Below, in pieces: positions 15,615 to 27,760 of a stretch of DNA of 64,000 bases. Positions within the stretch are counted from its first letter, which is position 1. Every line of letters begins with the position of its first letter. The notes beneath the pieces are model-generated. The model ran no database searches, had not been told where the DNA came from, and saw only the letters and a list, made by a program, of their open reading frames with translations. Made by a program: the position numbers and the translations under genes. The stretch comes from Pseudoxanthomonas japonensis (GTDB taxonomy: Bacteria; Pseudomonadota; Gammaproteobacteria; Xanthomonadales; Xanthomonadaceae). The stretch covers positions 1 to 64,000 of the forward strand of contig NZ_PDWW01000011.1 in NCBI RefSeq assembly GCF_010093445.1, given 5' to 3'.

Positions 15615-17588
15615 TCACGCGTCCTCTGCGCCGACCATCGGGCCATAGCTCCTCAGCGACAGCGTTGTGCCGGAGGCTTCAACGATTGAAGGCATGCCCT
15701 CGTTCCGGGAACGAAGTTCGAGCGCGCGGGCGAGCACGGGCGGGGGCGTGGTGTCCTCCGGGGTGCGGAACCACCCTGCGGCACACAGGCGGCCTCCGAC
15801 TCGGGGCGACGCGGTCACCATGTTGATCGGCACCGACAGCACCATGCCCAGGATCACCGGCGCCATCCACGCCGCCAGCGCCGGCGACACGAGGTAGGCG
15901 AGCACGCCGCAGAAGAGGCCGAACAGCGTCAGCCCGGCATATCGCCGCACAAGGCCGGCGAGCGCGACGCTGCCGTCGTCGCGACGCTGGGTTTCCCAGC
16001 CCGAGTCGCGGCCGGCCAGCACTTCCGCCACGCCACGCGACTGCACGTACATGGTGACGGGTGCCATCAGCGCCGCCATCGCCGTTTCCAGCAGCGCACT
16101 GCCGGCGATGCGGGCGGCGCCGCCACATTGCCGCCGGAGCGCAGGGTCCAGCATCGTGGCGATGCAGCCCATCACTTTCGGGGCAAGCAGCACCGCCATG
16201 GTGAAGTAGAAGACCCACAGGAAGCGTTCGGGGTCGCCACCGCGCCAGTACAGCGCAGGCGTGAATCCCGCCAGCTGCGGCTGGTCCAGATGGAAGCCCG
16301 CCTGCTGCAGCGGGATCGCCAGGCCGACCAGCATCAGCATCGCCCACATCGGCGCGGTGAAGTAGTGGCCGATGCCCACCAGCAGGTGCAGGCGACTGAT
16401 CCAGTGCAGGCCGCGTGCGGGCAGCACGGCACCATGCTGCAGATTGCCCTGGCACCAGCGTCGATCACGCACCAGCATGTCGGTCAACGAGGGCGGGCCC
16501 TCTTCGAAACTGCCGCCCAGGCCCGGCGCCATGTGCACCGCCCAGCCACCCCGCCGCAGCAATGCCGCCTCGACGAAGTCATGGCTCAGTACCGCGCCCT
16601 CGAACGGCTTTCCGCCTCCCAGATGCGGCAGCCCTGCGTGCCGCGCGAACGCCGCGGTGCGGATGATGGCGTTGTGGCCCCAGTAGTTGCCTTCGGCACC
16701 ATGCCACCACGCGATACCGTGCGCGACGACAGGCCCGTACACGCGGCCGGCGAACTGCTGCATGCGCGCAAAGAACGTGCGCCCGTTGACGATCATCGGC
16801 AGCGTCTGCACGAGCGCCAGCGCGGGCTGCCGCTCCATGGCCGCGGCCAGCCGGACCAGCGTGTCGCCGGTCATCAGGCTGTCGGCGTCCAGGATGAGGA
16901 AGTGCGGATAGGCACCACCGAAACGACGGACCCACTCGGCGATGTTGCCCGCCTTCCGCTCGGTGTTTTTCTGGCGACGCCGGTAGAACACGCGGGCGCC
17001 GCTGCCGAGCCGATGCAGCAATTCCCGCACGGCCGCGAGTTCTTCCTGCTGCGTGTCCGGCCTGGTCGTATCGCTCAGGATGAAGAAGTCGAAGCGATCC
17101 CCCTGCCCGCTCTCCGCCAGCGATTCGTGCATCGCCTGCACACCCGCGAGGACCCGCCACGGATCTTCGTTGTAGGTCGGCACCAGGAGCGCGGTGCGCT
17201 GGGTCAGCGTGGGCAACGGCGCATCCGGATCAATACCCAGCGGATGCGAACGCCTCGCGAGCAGCATGACGAAGCCTGCCAGGGCGCTCGAGAACGAGAG
17301 CGCTATCCACGCGAACAGCGCGACGAACAGCACGAGCAGGATGCCCTCGAGTACGTCGATGCCATCGCCCCGCAGCACCCACCACACCTGGTAGGTCGCG
17401 AAGATCGTCAGCATCGCTGCGACGCCCATCACCAGCGCGCGACGTCCTCCGATCCCGGCGGGGGACGTAGGCGGAACACGCGATGGAAGACGACCCTCGC
17501 GCAGTTCCTGCACGGGCATGGGCAGGGGGGATTCGAGGGGCAGCCACTCATTCTGCAGAGGGGAGGAATGCGGGGTTCGGTCGTTCAT
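15615..17588 (-). CDS. opgH: Osmoregulated periplasmic glucan glucosyltransferase
   Basis: A 657-residue inner-membrane GT2 enzyme that polymerises glucose from UDP-glucose into the glucan backbone. Two N-terminal transmembrane helices lie at about residues 50-110. The catalytic domain holds [11 protein letters not shown] (about 133-143), the DAD metal motif in [10 protein letters not shown] (about 230-239) and a Q/RxxRW-type RDRRWCQGN. Further C-terminal membrane helices and a cytosolic tail follow. It is somewhat shorter than the E. coli protein (847), as is usual in xanthomonads. The ATG overlaps the opgD stop by 4 bases, so the pair is cotranscribed. Confidence 0.93.
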   Translation of the reverse strand: MNDRTPHSSPLQNEWLPLESPLPMPVQELREGRLPSRVPPTSPAGIGGRRALVMGVAAMLTIFATYQVWWVLRGDGIDVLEGILLVLFVALFAWIALSFSSALAGFVMLLARRSHPLGIDPDAPLPTLTQRTALLVPTYNEDPWRVLAGVQAMHESLAESGQGDRFDFFILSDTTRPDTQQEELAAVRELLHRLGSGARVFYRRRQKNTERKAGNIAEWVRRFGGAYPHFLILDADSLMTGDTLVRLAAAMERQPALALVQTLPMIVNGRTFFARMQQFAGRVYGPVVAHGIAWWHGAEGNYWGHNAIIRTAAFARHAGLPHLGGGKPFEGAVLSHDFVEAALLRRGGWAVHMAPGLGGSFEEGPPSLTDMLVRDRRWCQGNLQHGAVLPARGLHWISRLHLLVGIGHYFTAPMWAMLMLVGLAIPLQQAGFHLDQPQLAGFTPALYWRGGDPERFLWVFYFTMAVLLAPKVMGCIATMLDPALRRQCGGAARIAGSALLETAMAALMAPVTMYVQSRGVAEVLAGRDSGWETQRRDDGSVALAGLVRRYAGLTLFGLFCGVLAYLVSPALAAWMAPVILGMVLSVPINMVTASPRVGGRLCAAGWFRTPEDTTPPPVLARALELRSRNEGMPSIVEASGTTLSLRSYGPMVGAEDA

Positions 17589-19123
17589 GGCGGGCTCCAG
17601 CGGTACAGCCAGGTTTCGGACAGCGGCACGTGCCCCTCCAGCACGCGCGCATGCAGTTCCACATCATGTCTGTCCCCATGGGGACGGAATTCGAAGCTCA
17701 GCCGCCATCCGCCCGCTTCCGGATTCGGATACGCGACTGCATTCACGACGTCGCCATGGGCCGCCCACACGTCGGGCGTCAGCGTCGTGTCGTGGGCGAT
17801 GGATGCCAGGCGCCCGCCTTCCAGGTCGATCACCACCAGGCGCCGTGTCGCGTCCGGGGCCGCGCCGATGCGGGTGGCGCCGACGGTGGCCAGCGCTGCC
17901 TCCGAGCGGTGCGTGTCGCACCAGTGCATGCGGTAATCGAAACGGTATTCGCGGCCAGCACGCAAGGGCTGCTGCGGCCGCCAGAACGCCACGATGTTGT
18001 CGTGGTATTCGTCGGCGGTGGGAATCTCCACCAGCACCACCGCGCCGTCGCCCCAGTCGCCCACGGGTTCGATCCAGAGGCTCGGCCGCTGGTGGTAACG
18101 CGCTTCCGTATCCGCGTAGTCGGCGAAGTGGCGCTTGCGCTGCATCAGGCCGAAGCCTTTCGGGCGCGCATCCGTGAAGCCGCTGATCCTGACGCGCGGC
18201 GGATTGCCCAACGGCCGCCATATCTGCTCGCCTGCGCCATCGAGGATCGCCAGTCCGTCGGAATCGTGCACGGCAGGACGGTAGTCGTCGATATCCACAC
18301 GGTCGCCGGCGTCGAACTCGAACATGCTGGTCAACGGCGCAATACCCGCACGGGCAAGATCCACGCGCGGATACAGGCGCGACTGCACATCGATGATCGT
18401 CTCTCCGCCGGGCCGGATCGCGAAACGGAATGCACCCGTGACACTGGGACTGTCGAGCAGTGCGTGGACGACCAGATGGTCCGCACCGGATGCGGGCTGC
18501 TCTATCCAGAAGGCGCGGAAGACGGGGAACTCCTCCGCGCCAGGATCGCCGCTGCCCAGCGCCAACCCGCGCGCGGACAGACCGTAGAGGTGTCCTTTGC
18601 CGAGCGCGCGGAAGTAGCTTGCGCCCAGGAAGACGATCAGTTCGTCATACACCGTCGCCCGGTTGAGCGGCGCATGCACGCGGAATCCCGCAAACCCGGT
18701 GTCTTCTCCCAACTCCGCGCCGACGCCGGGTGGCAGGGAGAACATTCCCGGCGAATAGACGAGCGGCGTGGCGACGCCGTCGTGCACCAGATGCAGATCC
18801 ACGCGCTGCTTGAACAGGAAACCGCGATGGAACATCTGCAACTGGAACGGCAGGGCTTCGCGGCGCCAGATCGCCTGTTCCGGATCGAAGCGCAGGTCGC
18901 GGTAGGCATCGTAATCGGCGGCCAACGCGGCAGGCAGGCGGTCGTCCGGCGCGCGGAAGGGCTGTTTCGCCATCGCCTGCGCGAGGCGTGGAACCGTTTC
19001 CAAGTCGAATCGTGCAAGTGGTGCGGCGGTGTTCGCCGCTGTGGAGGCCTGCGCCATCACGCGGGGCATGGTGCCCAGCAACGCCATGGCGAGGACGGAT
19101 TTCACTGCGTCCCGTCGCTGCAC
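17585..19123 (-). CDS. opgD: Periplasmic glucan biosynthesis protein OpgD
   Basis: A 512-residue periplasmic protein of the OpgG/OpgD family. The start [17 protein letters not shown] carries a twin-arginine and hydrophobic core, suggesting Tat export, which is typical of OpgD rather than OpgG. Family landmarks include [38 protein letters not shown] and [13 protein letters not shown]. It shapes the glucan made by OpgH. The first gene of an opgD-opgH operon, reading away from rpoD. There is no second opgG in the window. Confidence 0.9.
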   Translation of the reverse strand: MQRRDAVKSVLAMALLGTMPRVMAQASTAANTAAPLARFDLETVPRLAQAMAKQPFRAPDDRLPAALAADYDAYRDLRFDPEQAIWRREALPFQLQMFHRGFLFKQRVDLHLVHDGVATPLVYSPGMFSLPPGVGAELGEDTGFAGFRVHAPLNRATVYDELIVFLGASYFRALGKGHLYGLSARGLALGSGDPGAEEFPVFRAFWIEQPASGADHLVVHALLDSPSVTGAFRFAIRPGGETIIDVQSRLYPRVDLARAGIAPLTSMFEFDAGDRVDIDDYRPAVHDSDGLAILDGAGEQIWRPLGNPPRVRISGFTDARPKGFGLMQRKRHFADYADTEARYHQRPSLWIEPVGDWGDGAVVLVEIPTADEYHDNIVAFWRPQQPLRAGREYRFDYRMHWCDTHRSEAALATVGATRIGAAPDATRRLVVIDLEGGRLASIAHDTTLTPDVWAAHGDVVNAVAYPNPEAGGWRLSFEFRPHGDRHDVELHARVLEGHVPLSETWLYRWSPP

Positions 19124-19212
19124 GCGGAAGTCTTGCTCGTGGGGTACCGTCAGTCTATGCAGGCGTGCGTGATGAAGATGAAAAGGCTGGCGTCATGGCG
19201 TCGCGCGGCCTG

Positions 19213-19246
19213 CACCAAAAACAAACGCGGCCCATCGGGGCCGCGT
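19213..19246 (-). terminator. Rho-independent terminator of rpoD
   Basis: A perfect 9-bp stem, ACGCGGCCC (19225-19233) with GGGCCGCGT (19238-19246), and a 4-base loop. On the minus strand it is followed by TTTGTTTTTGG. It ends rpoD transcription 30 bp after the stop codon and before the opgD promoter region. Confidence 0.9.
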
Positions 19247-19275
19247 CTGTTTGGTGCATCTCGTTGGCGGATGCG

Positions 19276-21129
<1,854 letters not shown>

Positions 21130-21169
21130 GGAGGTTGCGCCACCGGGAGTGAGGAAGGGAGAACCCCGT

Positions 21170-21178
21170 ATTATACCA
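21170..21178 (-). promoter_or_regulatory. Extended -10 promoter for rpoD
   Basis: The minus strand reads TGGTATAAT (21178-21170): a consensus TATAAT preceded by TGN. It lies about 40 bp before the rpoD ATG. No good -35 is seen at 17-bp spacing, consistent with an extended -10 promoter. Confidence 0.65.
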
Positions 21179-21229
21179 GCCCGGACCGGCTTGGGTTCCT
21201 GCTACCTGGTGCCCGGCAAGGGGGAAACG

Positions 21230-21670
21230 TCAGGGACGGAGCAGGAAGGTCACGGGCCCGTCGTTGACGAGGCTGATCACCATATGGGCACCGAAACGGC
21301 CCGTTTCCACCCTCCCTGAGTGCATTTGGCGACAGATTGCGACCAGCTGGTTGAAGCCCTGTTCAGCCTCGGCGGGAGGGGCGGCCGTGGTGAAGCTGGG
21401 GCGCATCCCCGACCGGGTATCCGCAGCCAACGTGAACTGACTGACCAGCAGCAGGCCACCGCCCGTGTCGGTCAGGGAGCGGTTCATGCGCCCGGCCTCG
21501 TCGGCGAACACGCGATACCCCAGCAGACGCTCGGCCATGCGCGCGATCTGCGCATCGCCGTCTCCCGGCTCCACCGCGACCAGCGCAAGCAGGCCGCCGT
21601 CGATGGCTCCCACGACAAGCTCATCGACGGCCACAGAGGCCCGGGTCACGCGCTGGATCAGGGAAAGCAT
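21230..21670 (-). CDS. dtd: D-aminoacyl-tRNA deacylase
   Basis: A 146-residue protein of the DTD family, which hydrolyses D-amino acids wrongly attached to tRNA and so protects translation. The starting MLSLIQRVTRASV and the signature motifs SQFTLAAD (about residues 78-85) and NDGPVTFLL (C-terminal) that line the active site are all present. Full length. Divergent from the acyltransferase gene. Confidence 0.96.
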   Translation of the reverse strand: MLSLIQRVTRASVAVDELVVGAIDGGLLALVAVEPGDGDAQIARMAERLLGYRVFADEAGRMNRSLTDTGGGLLLVSQFTLAADTRSGMRPSFTTAAPPAEAEQGFNQLVAICRQMHSGRVETGRFGAHMVISLVNDGPVTFLLRP

Positions 21671-21760
21671 GGGCAGACATCCGGACGGAGAGCGACAGGA
21701 TAACGGCGCTCCACCTCCGGACCACCAGGGCCTGCCATCCGGGTTGGCTACACTCGACGG

Positions 21761-22660
21761 ATGAAACCGGACACCCTCGCCGCCCTCGGCTACCACGCTG
21801 CCGCCCTGCTCGGGCGCCTCCCCTGGTCCTGGTTGCGCGCGCTCGGCGACGTGATGGCATGGGCGTGGCGCAAGGCGGATGCGCGGGAGAGCCGGGTGAC
21901 GCGGCGCAACCTCGAGATCGCCTACCCCGATCTGCTGCCCAGCCAGCGCGAGGACCTGCATCGCGCGATCCTCCGCACAACGGCGCGGCAGGCCCTTGAA
22001 ACCCTCCGCTTCTGGACCCGCCCGCCCGCCGAGAACCTCGCCCACCTGCGCGAGCGCCACGGCGAGGCGCTGTATGACGCCGCGCTGGCCAGCGGCAAGG
22101 GCGTGATCGTCGCCGCGCCGCATTTCGGCAATTGGGAACTGCTCAACCAATGGCTGGCATCGCGCGGCCCGCTGGCCATCGTCTATCGCCCACCAGCCTC
22201 GCCCGCGGGCGACGCCTTCCTGCTGCGCGTGCGGGGCGCCGACAACATCCGCCAGGTGCGCGCGGAAGGCCCGGCCGTGCGCCAGTTGTGGAAGGTGCTC
22301 AAGGAAGGCGGCGCGGTCGGCATCCTGCCGGACCAGCAGCCCAAGGCCGGCGACGGCGAGTTCGCACCGTTCTTCGGCAAGCAGGCGTTGACCATGACGC
22401 TGGTATCGCGGCTTGCCGAGCGCACCGGCGCGGTCGTCCTGTTCGCCTGGTGCGAACGGATCGGACCCGGGCCGGACTTCGCGCTGCACGTCGAACCCGC
22501 ATCCCCGGCGATCGCGGATGCGGATCCGGTGGCAGCGGTCACCGCGCTCAACGAAACCGTCGAACGGATCGCGCGCCGCGATCCCGCGCAGTACCAGTGG
22601 ACGTACAAACGCTATACGCTGCGGCCTGCGGGCAGCGGAGAGGACACACCCTACCGCTGA
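21761..22660 (+). CDS. Lipid A biosynthesis-type acyltransferase (LpxL/HtrB family)
   Basis: A 299-residue inner-membrane acyltransferase of the lauroyl/myristoyl transferase family. The catalytic H-x4-E dyad is HFGNWE (H121, E126); the family's YRPPASPAGD, ILPDQQPK and C-terminal YQWTYKRY elements are conserved. It would add a secondary acyl chain to Kdo2-lipid IVA or a related lipid. A hydrophobic N-terminal segment anchors it. It leads a rightward gene run with a Sel1-type protein and two PH-domain membrane proteins. Which of lpxL or lpxM it equals cannot be told by eye. Confidence 0.85.
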   Translation: MKPDTLAALGYHAAALLGRLPWSWLRALGDVMAWAWRKADARESRVTRRNLEIAYPDLLPSQREDLHRAILRTTARQALETLRFWTRPPAENLAHLRERHGEALYDAALASGKGVIVAAPHFGNWELLNQWLASRGPLAIVYRPPASPAGDAFLLRVRGADNIRQVRAEGPAVRQLWKVLKEGGAVGILPDQQPKAGDGEFAPFFGKQALTMTLVSRLAERTGAVVLFAWCERIGPGPDFALHVEPASPAIADADPVAAVTALNETVERIARRDPAQYQWTYKRYTLRPAGSGEDTPYR

Positions 22661-22682
22661 GGGGAACGGACAGGGGACGACG

Positions 22683-24143
22683 ATGCGGATACGGGGATGG
22701 CTGACCGGGATGTTGGCTGGCGTGCTGGCGCTGCCGGCATGGGCGACACAGGACGTGTCCACGATGAACGACGTGTCGCGGACCTGGGAGCGCTACAGCG
22801 CCCTGAGCAGCCAGGACAAGATCGAGTCCGTGGACATGCTGTCGGCGTCCAGCCTGGCGCATGTGGGGTTTCTCCGCGACATGGCGCTGTATGCCTCGAC
22901 CGAGCAGCTGCGCCGCCTGCCGGTCCTCGATCGCATCGTCGTCTACCTTCTGCGGGCCTCGCAGACCGACGACGCCCTGCAGGCCATGGACGCTCGCGCG
23001 GTTGCCACGCTGTGCGTGGGTCGCGGCTGGATCAATGTGCGGGCGCCCCAGGCGGGAATGGCGTTGCCTAGCCTGTCGCATGTCACCGTCTTGGGCGACC
23101 AGGCCATCGGGGAACTGAGCCCGCCGACGGAAACGCAATTCCATTTCGGGCCGGCGTTCGTTCGCGAAGACGGCCATTGGCGCTTCCTCTACATGTCGAT
23201 GGTGGGTGATATGTCCACCGTCATGGACGAGCAGATCCGGCGTACCGGGATGAACGAATCCCGTGTGCTGGAAATGTCGATCTCCAATGCACTGAAAGGT
23301 CCGGCGCCCAGTCTGGCCACCCTGGACCGCGCGCCGCTGGACGACGCCGCCAGGCGGACACGGCTCAACGAGGCCTGGCCCGACTACGCCCAGTGGCTGC
23401 AGCTGCGCGTGCGTGCCATTTTCCGCAAGGCGGAGGATGGCGATGCGCTCGCGCAGTACGCCGCGGGCAGCATCACCTACGTGGGCGAGATGCCGGCCAT
23501 CGCGCCCAAGGACGAAGCCGCCGGCCTGGCATGGTGGGAGAAGGCCAGCCAGAACGGACATGGCCTGGCGGCCTGGATGGCCTTCATGGCGATCACCGAC
23601 GGCAAAGACGGGCAGACGGACGCGGCCGCGCTGCGCGCCCTGCCCCACCTGCAACGTGCGGCCGCCCAAGGCACGCCACCCGACGCGTTGCTGGCCCAGT
23701 CCAACTACTACCTGGATGGCATGGCCGGGCTGCCGCGCGATTGCAGGCAGGCCGCCGAGTGGGCCACGCGCGCCGAAGAAGCCGGCGTGGAAAGCGCGCG
23801 CAACGAGCGCGTCTGGATCTGGGCCACCTGCCCGGTGGAGGGCCAGCGTGATCCTGCCCAGGCCCTGGCACTCGCGCAGTACATGATCGGGCGCGAAGAC
23901 ACCCTGAAATGGCATGAACTCGACACCGTGGCCGCAGCGCTGGCCGCCAACCGCGACTTCCCGCAGGCGGTCCGGTTCCAGCAGCTTGCCGTGACGAAGA
24001 TGGGCGCGGATCCCGAGTACACGGGCCGCGACCGGACGGCGACGCTGAAGCGGATGAAGGCGCGTCTGAACCGCTATCGCGCCGGGCGCGACTATGTGCT
24101 CGACTACCGCATGATCGACGAACTCAGGACAGGCAAGCAGTGA
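22683..24143 (+). CDS. Exported Sel1-like repeat protein of unknown function
   Basis: A 486-residue protein with a signal peptide (hydrophobic residues about 6-20, AWA cleavage site). The first 200 residues match nothing I recognise (VGRGWINVRAPQAGMALPSL, HFGPAFVREDGHWRFLYMS). The C-terminal half has Sel1/TPR-like helical repeats (AQYAAGSITYVG, GLAAWMAFMAI, ALLAQSNYYLDGMAGLPRD, AAEWATRAEEAGVESAR), usually protein-interaction surfaces. Its stop overlaps the GTG of the next gene, so it is coupled to the PH-domain genes. Confidence 0.7.
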   Translation: MRIRGWLTGMLAGVLALPAWATQDVSTMNDVSRTWERYSALSSQDKIESVDMLSASSLAHVGFLRDMALYASTEQLRRLPVLDRIVVYLLRASQTDDALQAMDARAVATLCVGRGWINVRAPQAGMALPSLSHVTVLGDQAIGELSPPTETQFHFGPAFVREDGHWRFLYMSMVGDMSTVMDEQIRRTGMNESRVLEMSISNALKGPAPSLATLDRAPLDDAARRTRLNEAWPDYAQWLQLRVRAIFRKAEDGDALAQYAAGSITYVGEMPAIAPKDEAAGLAWWEKASQNGHGLAAWMAFMAITDGKDGQTDAAALRALPHLQRAAAQGTPPDALLAQSNYYLDGMAGLPRDCRQAAEWATRAEEAGVESARNERVWIWATCPVEGQRDPAQALALAQYMIGREDTLKWHELDTVAAALAANRDFPQAVRFQQLAVTKMGADPEYTGRDRTATLKRMKARLNRYRAGRDYVLDYRMIDELRTGKQ

Positions 24144-24634
24144 CATCCCCCGGCATTGATGCACCTTCGACCGACGCGTGGCATGCCTTGCCCGGCCGCG
24201 GCGCCTGGCTGGCCGCACTCGGCGGGGCGACGCTGCTGTTCCCGCTCGGTTTCCCGGTGTTCTTCATTTCCCGGTCGACGGATATCGTGTCGCCCTGGCT
24301 GGCGGTGCCGGTCGCGGCCATCGTCGGTGCCGCAGTGGGTGCCTGGGTCGCCGTCAAGCGCCACCGGCGCACGCGCTGGCGCCTCGACGACCGCGGCTTC
24401 GCCGTGCGCCGCGGCAACTGGTGGCAGAGCGAAACGCACGTGCCGATCTCGCGCGTGCAACACCTCGACCTGAAGCGCGGGCCGCTGGAGCGCAGCGCCG
24501 GGCTGTCCACGCTGGTCGTGCACACGGCCGGTACGCGCATGGCCTCCGTCAGCGTCTCGGGCCTGGATGCGGACGATGCGGAGCGGCTGCGAGAGCGGCT
24601 GGCGACCCAGGTCGACCACGACGACGCCCTGTGA
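24140..24634 (+). CDS. PH-domain (bPH2) membrane protein, YdbS-like
   Basis: A 164-residue protein with two N-terminal transmembrane helices (about residues 22-68) and a bacterial PH domain: WRLDDRGFAVRRGNWWQSETHVPISRVQHLDLKRGPLER, abbreviated by its core PISRVQHLDL, matching the YdbS/YdbT family. GTG start overlapping the previous TGA. Always paired in genomes with a longer YdbT-like partner, here the next gene. Function in the family is membrane-associated and poorly known. Confidence 0.8.
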   Translation: MTSPGIDAPSTDAWHALPGRGAWLAALGGATLLFPLGFPVFFISRSTDIVSPWLAVPVAAIVGAAVGAWVAVKRHRRTRWRLDDRGFAVRRGNWWQSETHVPISRVQHLDLKRGPLERSAGLSTLVVHTAGTRMASVSVSGLDADDAERLRERLATQVDHDDAL

Positions 24635-26166
24635 TGGACGGAGCACGCCAGGGCGCGTCGCCGGACGAACGCCGCCTGCATCCCTGGTCGTGGCTGTTCG
24701 TGCTGTTGCAGCAGCTCAAGCAGTTCATCTTCCCGCTGGTCGCGCTGGTGGTGTTCGGCGCGCGCAGGAGCAGTGGCGACGGCGAGCTGTGGGCTTCGCT
24801 CGCGCCCGTCATCGGCATCACGGTGCTGGTGGTCCTGGCCATCCTGCAGTACTTCACGTATCGCTACACGATCGGGCGCGACGGACTGACCGTACGCGAA
24901 GGGTTGCTGCACCGCTCGCGCCGCGAGATCCCGTTCTCGCGCATCCACAACGTGGTCGTGCACCAGTCGCTGCTGCACCGCGTGTTCGGCGTGGCCGAAG
25001 TCCGGCTGGAATCGGCCGGCGGCACCAAGCCGGAAGCGCAGATGCGCGTGCTCGGCCTGCACGATGCGCTCGCACTGGAAGACCTGGTGCGCCACCAGTC
25101 GCACGGAACCGCACCGGTTGCCCCCGGGCAGGAAGCGGCGCCGCGCGACGAAGGCACCACGCTGCTGTCGTTGTCGACGATGGAAGTGCTACGGCTGGGC
25201 CTGATCTCCAATCGCGGCATGATCGTGGTGGCCGCCGGCTTCGGCGCCGCGTGGCAGATCCTGCCCGAGAACGTGATGGCGCAGTTCTTCCGCCAGGGCG
25301 CGAAACAGGCCTATGGCTATGCCGAGGGCCTGCACCTGGGCTGGCTGACCGGCGCCGTCGGCGGCGTCGCCCTGATCGGTGTCGCGCTGGCGCTGGTGCG
25401 CCTGCTGTCCGTCGCGCTGGCGCTGTCGCAGTTCCATGGTTTCCGACTGACCGAGGAGCCGCGCCGCCTGATGGTGGAACGCGGCCTGTTCGCGCGCCTG
25501 CGCACCAGCGTGGCGCGTCGGCGCATCCAGGCGTGGACGCTGCACGAAGGCGTGCTGCATCGGCTGTTCGGGCGCCGCTCGCTGCGCATCGACACGGCGG
25601 TCGCCGAGAAATCGGGACAGCAGGACACGCGCGCACTGAAGGATGTCGCCCCCATCGCGCCACCCGAGGCCTGCGACGCGCTGATCTCCCACCTGTTGCC
25701 GCAGGCGCACTGGCCGCGCGACGACTGGCGGGCGGTCGATGCGTCCGCGCGCTGGCGCCTGTGGCTGCCTTCGCTCGCATGGCTGCTGCCGGTGACGGCC
25801 CTGGTCGCCTGGCAGTTCGGTGCCTGGGTGTGGTTACCGGGGCTGGCGTGGATGCTCGCGGCCGCGTACGCCGCACGCCGGCAGGCGCATCGGATCGGAT
25901 GGGCGCTGGACGACCACCTGGTCGCCGTGCGCAGCGGCTGGTGGTCCCGCTACTGGCGCTTCGCCGAGATCGACAAGCTGCAGGCGCTACGGCTGTCGCG
26001 CTCGCCGCTGGACCACCGCATGGGCACCGCGACGCTGTGGCTGGACACGGCCGGCGCGAGCGGCATGTCCGCGCCGCTGGCGCTGCGCTTCATACCCGAG
26101 GCCGACGCCGTGGTCGTCCACGAACGGCTGACCACGGCGCTGGCACGGCGACGCCTGCACTGGTGA
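24634..26166 (+). CDS. Large PH-domain (bPH2) membrane protein, YdbT-like
   Basis: A 510-residue membrane protein with three bPH2 modules, each after a pair of transmembrane helices: module 1 (YTIGRDGLTVREGLLHR, IPFSRIHNVVVHQSLLHR), module 2 (FRLTEEPRRLMVERGLFAR, RRRIQAWTLHEGVLHR) and module 3 (WALDDHLVAVRSGWW, FAEIDKLQALRL). This three-module layout is that of YdbT. ATG 24634 overlaps the YdbS-like stop by one base. The pair probably works as one membrane complex. Confidence 0.82.
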   Translation: MDGARQGASPDERRLHPWSWLFVLLQQLKQFIFPLVALVVFGARRSSGDGELWASLAPVIGITVLVVLAILQYFTYRYTIGRDGLTVREGLLHRSRREIPFSRIHNVVVHQSLLHRVFGVAEVRLESAGGTKPEAQMRVLGLHDALALEDLVRHQSHGTAPVAPGQEAAPRDEGTTLLSLSTMEVLRLGLISNRGMIVVAAGFGAAWQILPENVMAQFFRQGAKQAYGYAEGLHLGWLTGAVGGVALIGVALALVRLLSVALALSQFHGFRLTEEPRRLMVERGLFARLRTSVARRRIQAWTLHEGVLHRLFGRRSLRIDTAVAEKSGQQDTRALKDVAPIAPPEACDALISHLLPQAHWPRDDWRAVDASARWRLWLPSLAWLLPVTALVAWQFGAWVWLPGLAWMLAAAYAARRQAHRIGWALDDHLVAVRSGWWSRYWRFAEIDKLQALRLSRSPLDHRMGTATLWLDTAGASGMSAPLALRFIPEADAVVVHERLTTALARRRLHW

Positions 26167-26193
26167 CCCGATGCTGATCCAGGTTCCGACGCC

Positions 26194-26700
26194 ATGACGT
26201 CCCCGCTTCCCCTCTCCGCCGTCATCATCACCAGGAACGAGGCCGACCGGCTGGGTCGTTGCCTCGCTTCGGTGCGTGATGTGTGCAGCGAGATCCTGGT
26301 GCTGGACTGCGGATCCGACGACGGAACGGTCGTGTTGGCGCAGTCGTACGGCGCGCGTGTCGAACACCAGGACTGGCTGGGTTTCGCAGAGCAGACGAAC
26401 GAAGCCATCCGCCGTGCCACGCAGCCCTGGCTGCTGCTGATGGACGCGGACGAGTGGCTCGCCGACGGCAGCGACAAGAACGACCGCTATGCGCGCCTGT
26501 GGACCGAACAGCGGCACGAGGACGGCAAGCGCTGCTCCGCGATCAGCCCATGGACGCATGCGGCCGCCTACTGGCCGATGATGTATCTGCTGCGCGGTGC
26601 CTGGCGCGACGGTCGCCAGGGCTGGTGGTTCCATGCCAACCACGCGCGCGCCGTGATTCGCAAGTATCGACATCTGCATGAGTTGAGGAAGTCCGCTTGA
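26194..26700 (+). CDS. GT2 glycosyltransferase with internal deletion (WaaE/KdtX-like)
   Basis: A 168-residue protein. The N-terminus is a normal GT2 nucleotide-binding half (PLSAVIITRNEADRLGRCL, EILVLDCGSDDGT, LLLMDADEWL), and the C-terminus is the normal end of WaaE/KdtX-like enzymes (RYARLWTEQRHEDGKR, YLLRGAWRDGRQGWWFHANH). The middle 80-100 residues, with the acceptor-side RVHE-type motif seen in the paralogue at 29737-30558, are missing although the frame is preserved. It is probably inactive or a remnant. Its stop overlaps the TTG start of the next gene. Confidence 0.7.
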   Translation: MTSPLPLSAVIITRNEADRLGRCLASVRDVCSEILVLDCGSDDGTVVLAQSYGARVEHQDWLGFAEQTNEAIRRATQPWLLLMDADEWLADGSDKNDRYARLWTEQRHEDGKRCSAISPWTHAAAYWPMMYLLRGAWRDGRQGWWFHANHARAVIRKYRHLHELRKSA

Positions 26701-27755
26701 CCGTGAACGACGCGACCTCCGCGCCTCCCCTGGTCGTGCGCTGTGGCGCCTTCGGCGACGTGGTGATGCTGACCACCATGGTCCGGCTGCTGCATGCACG
26801 GTACGGCCAGCCTGTCGATGTGCTGGGCTCAGGAGGCTGGACCGGCCCCCTGCTGGAGCCCCTGCCGGAGATCGGACACGTCCGGATCGTCACCAGCCGC
26901 AACACGCCCTACCTGCTGTGTCCCAGCCAGTGGGCCGCCATCCGCTGGCTGCGCGCACGCGGCCGCGGCCCCGTCTACGTCTGCGACACCGATGCCGCGA
27001 CACTGCAGCTGCTGACGCGTGCCGGCCTGCATCCGGACGACCGCGTGCAACGCACCCGGGACGACGACGAAAGCGACGGCATCACGCGCCTGTGGCCGGA
27101 CCGCTGGCTGCGGATCGGCATGCGCGATCCCGGGCACGCGTATCCGACGCGCGAGGTGGATCCGCTCGAGTACCTGTATCCGCGCCTGCGGATCACCGAA
27201 GAGGATCGCCGCGACCTAGCCCGATGGCGTGCCGGACATGGACTGGAAGGCCCCTGCGTGCTGTTCCAGCCCGGCAACAAGCGCACGCACAAGCGGGGCA
27301 ATGTGGCGACGGCCTCGCACCCCAAGTACTGGCCGCCGTCGGCATGGGCCGCGCTGGCGGCTTCGATATGGCGCGACCTGCCGGAGGCTCGCATCGTGCT
27401 TTGCGGATCGCCCGCCGAGCACGGGGTACTGGAGGAGATCGCGACCGCGGCCGGTCACGATCCCCGCATGCACAACGCCGCGCGCGAACTGCCGATCCCA
27501 CGCCTGCTCGCGTTGCTTGAACAGGCACACAGCCTGGTCTCGGTGGACACCGGTCCTGCGCATGCGGCGGCGGCGCTTGGCTGCCCGCTGGTGGTGATGT
27601 TCGGGGCGGCGTCGCCGGCGAAATGGCGCCCGATCGGACCCGGTGCGATCACGGTACTGGGCGGCGAACGGGGTGAAACCAGCCGTGTGCGCGACATCCC
27701 GGCGACCGACGTGATCGCCGCATGGTCGACGCTGCCGGACCGCGACGCCGGCTGA
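26697..27755 (+). CDS. Glycosyltransferase family 9 (heptosyltransferase-like)
   Basis: A 352-residue GT9 (GT-B fold) protein resembling ADP-heptose:LPS heptosyltransferases. N-terminal VVRCGAFGDVVMLTTMVRLL is the acceptor-side GxxGD motif. C-terminal CVLFQPGNKRTHKRG, RIVLCGSPAEHGVLEEI and the donor-site SLVSVDTGPAHAAAALGCPLVVMFG are conserved. Likely adds a sugar to lipopolysaccharide core at the cytoplasmic face. A TTG at 26697 is taken as start because of the TTGA overlap; GTG 26703 is an alternative. Confidence 0.85.
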   Translation: MTVNDATSAPPLVVRCGAFGDVVMLTTMVRLLHARYGQPVDVLGSGGWTGPLLEPLPEIGHVRIVTSRNTPYLLCPSQWAAIRWLRARGRGPVYVCDTDAATLQLLTRAGLHPDDRVQRTRDDDESDGITRLWPDRWLRIGMRDPGHAYPTREVDPLEYLYPRLRITEEDRRDLARWRAGHGLEGPCVLFQPGNKRTHKRGNVATASHPKYWPPSAWAALAASIWRDLPEARIVLCGSPAEHGVLEEIATAAGHDPRMHNAARELPIPRLLALLEQAHSLVSVDTGPAHAAAALGCPLVVMFGAASPAKWRPIGPGAITVLGGERGETSRVRDIPATDVIAAWSTLPDRDAG

Positions 27756-27760
27756 GGCGT

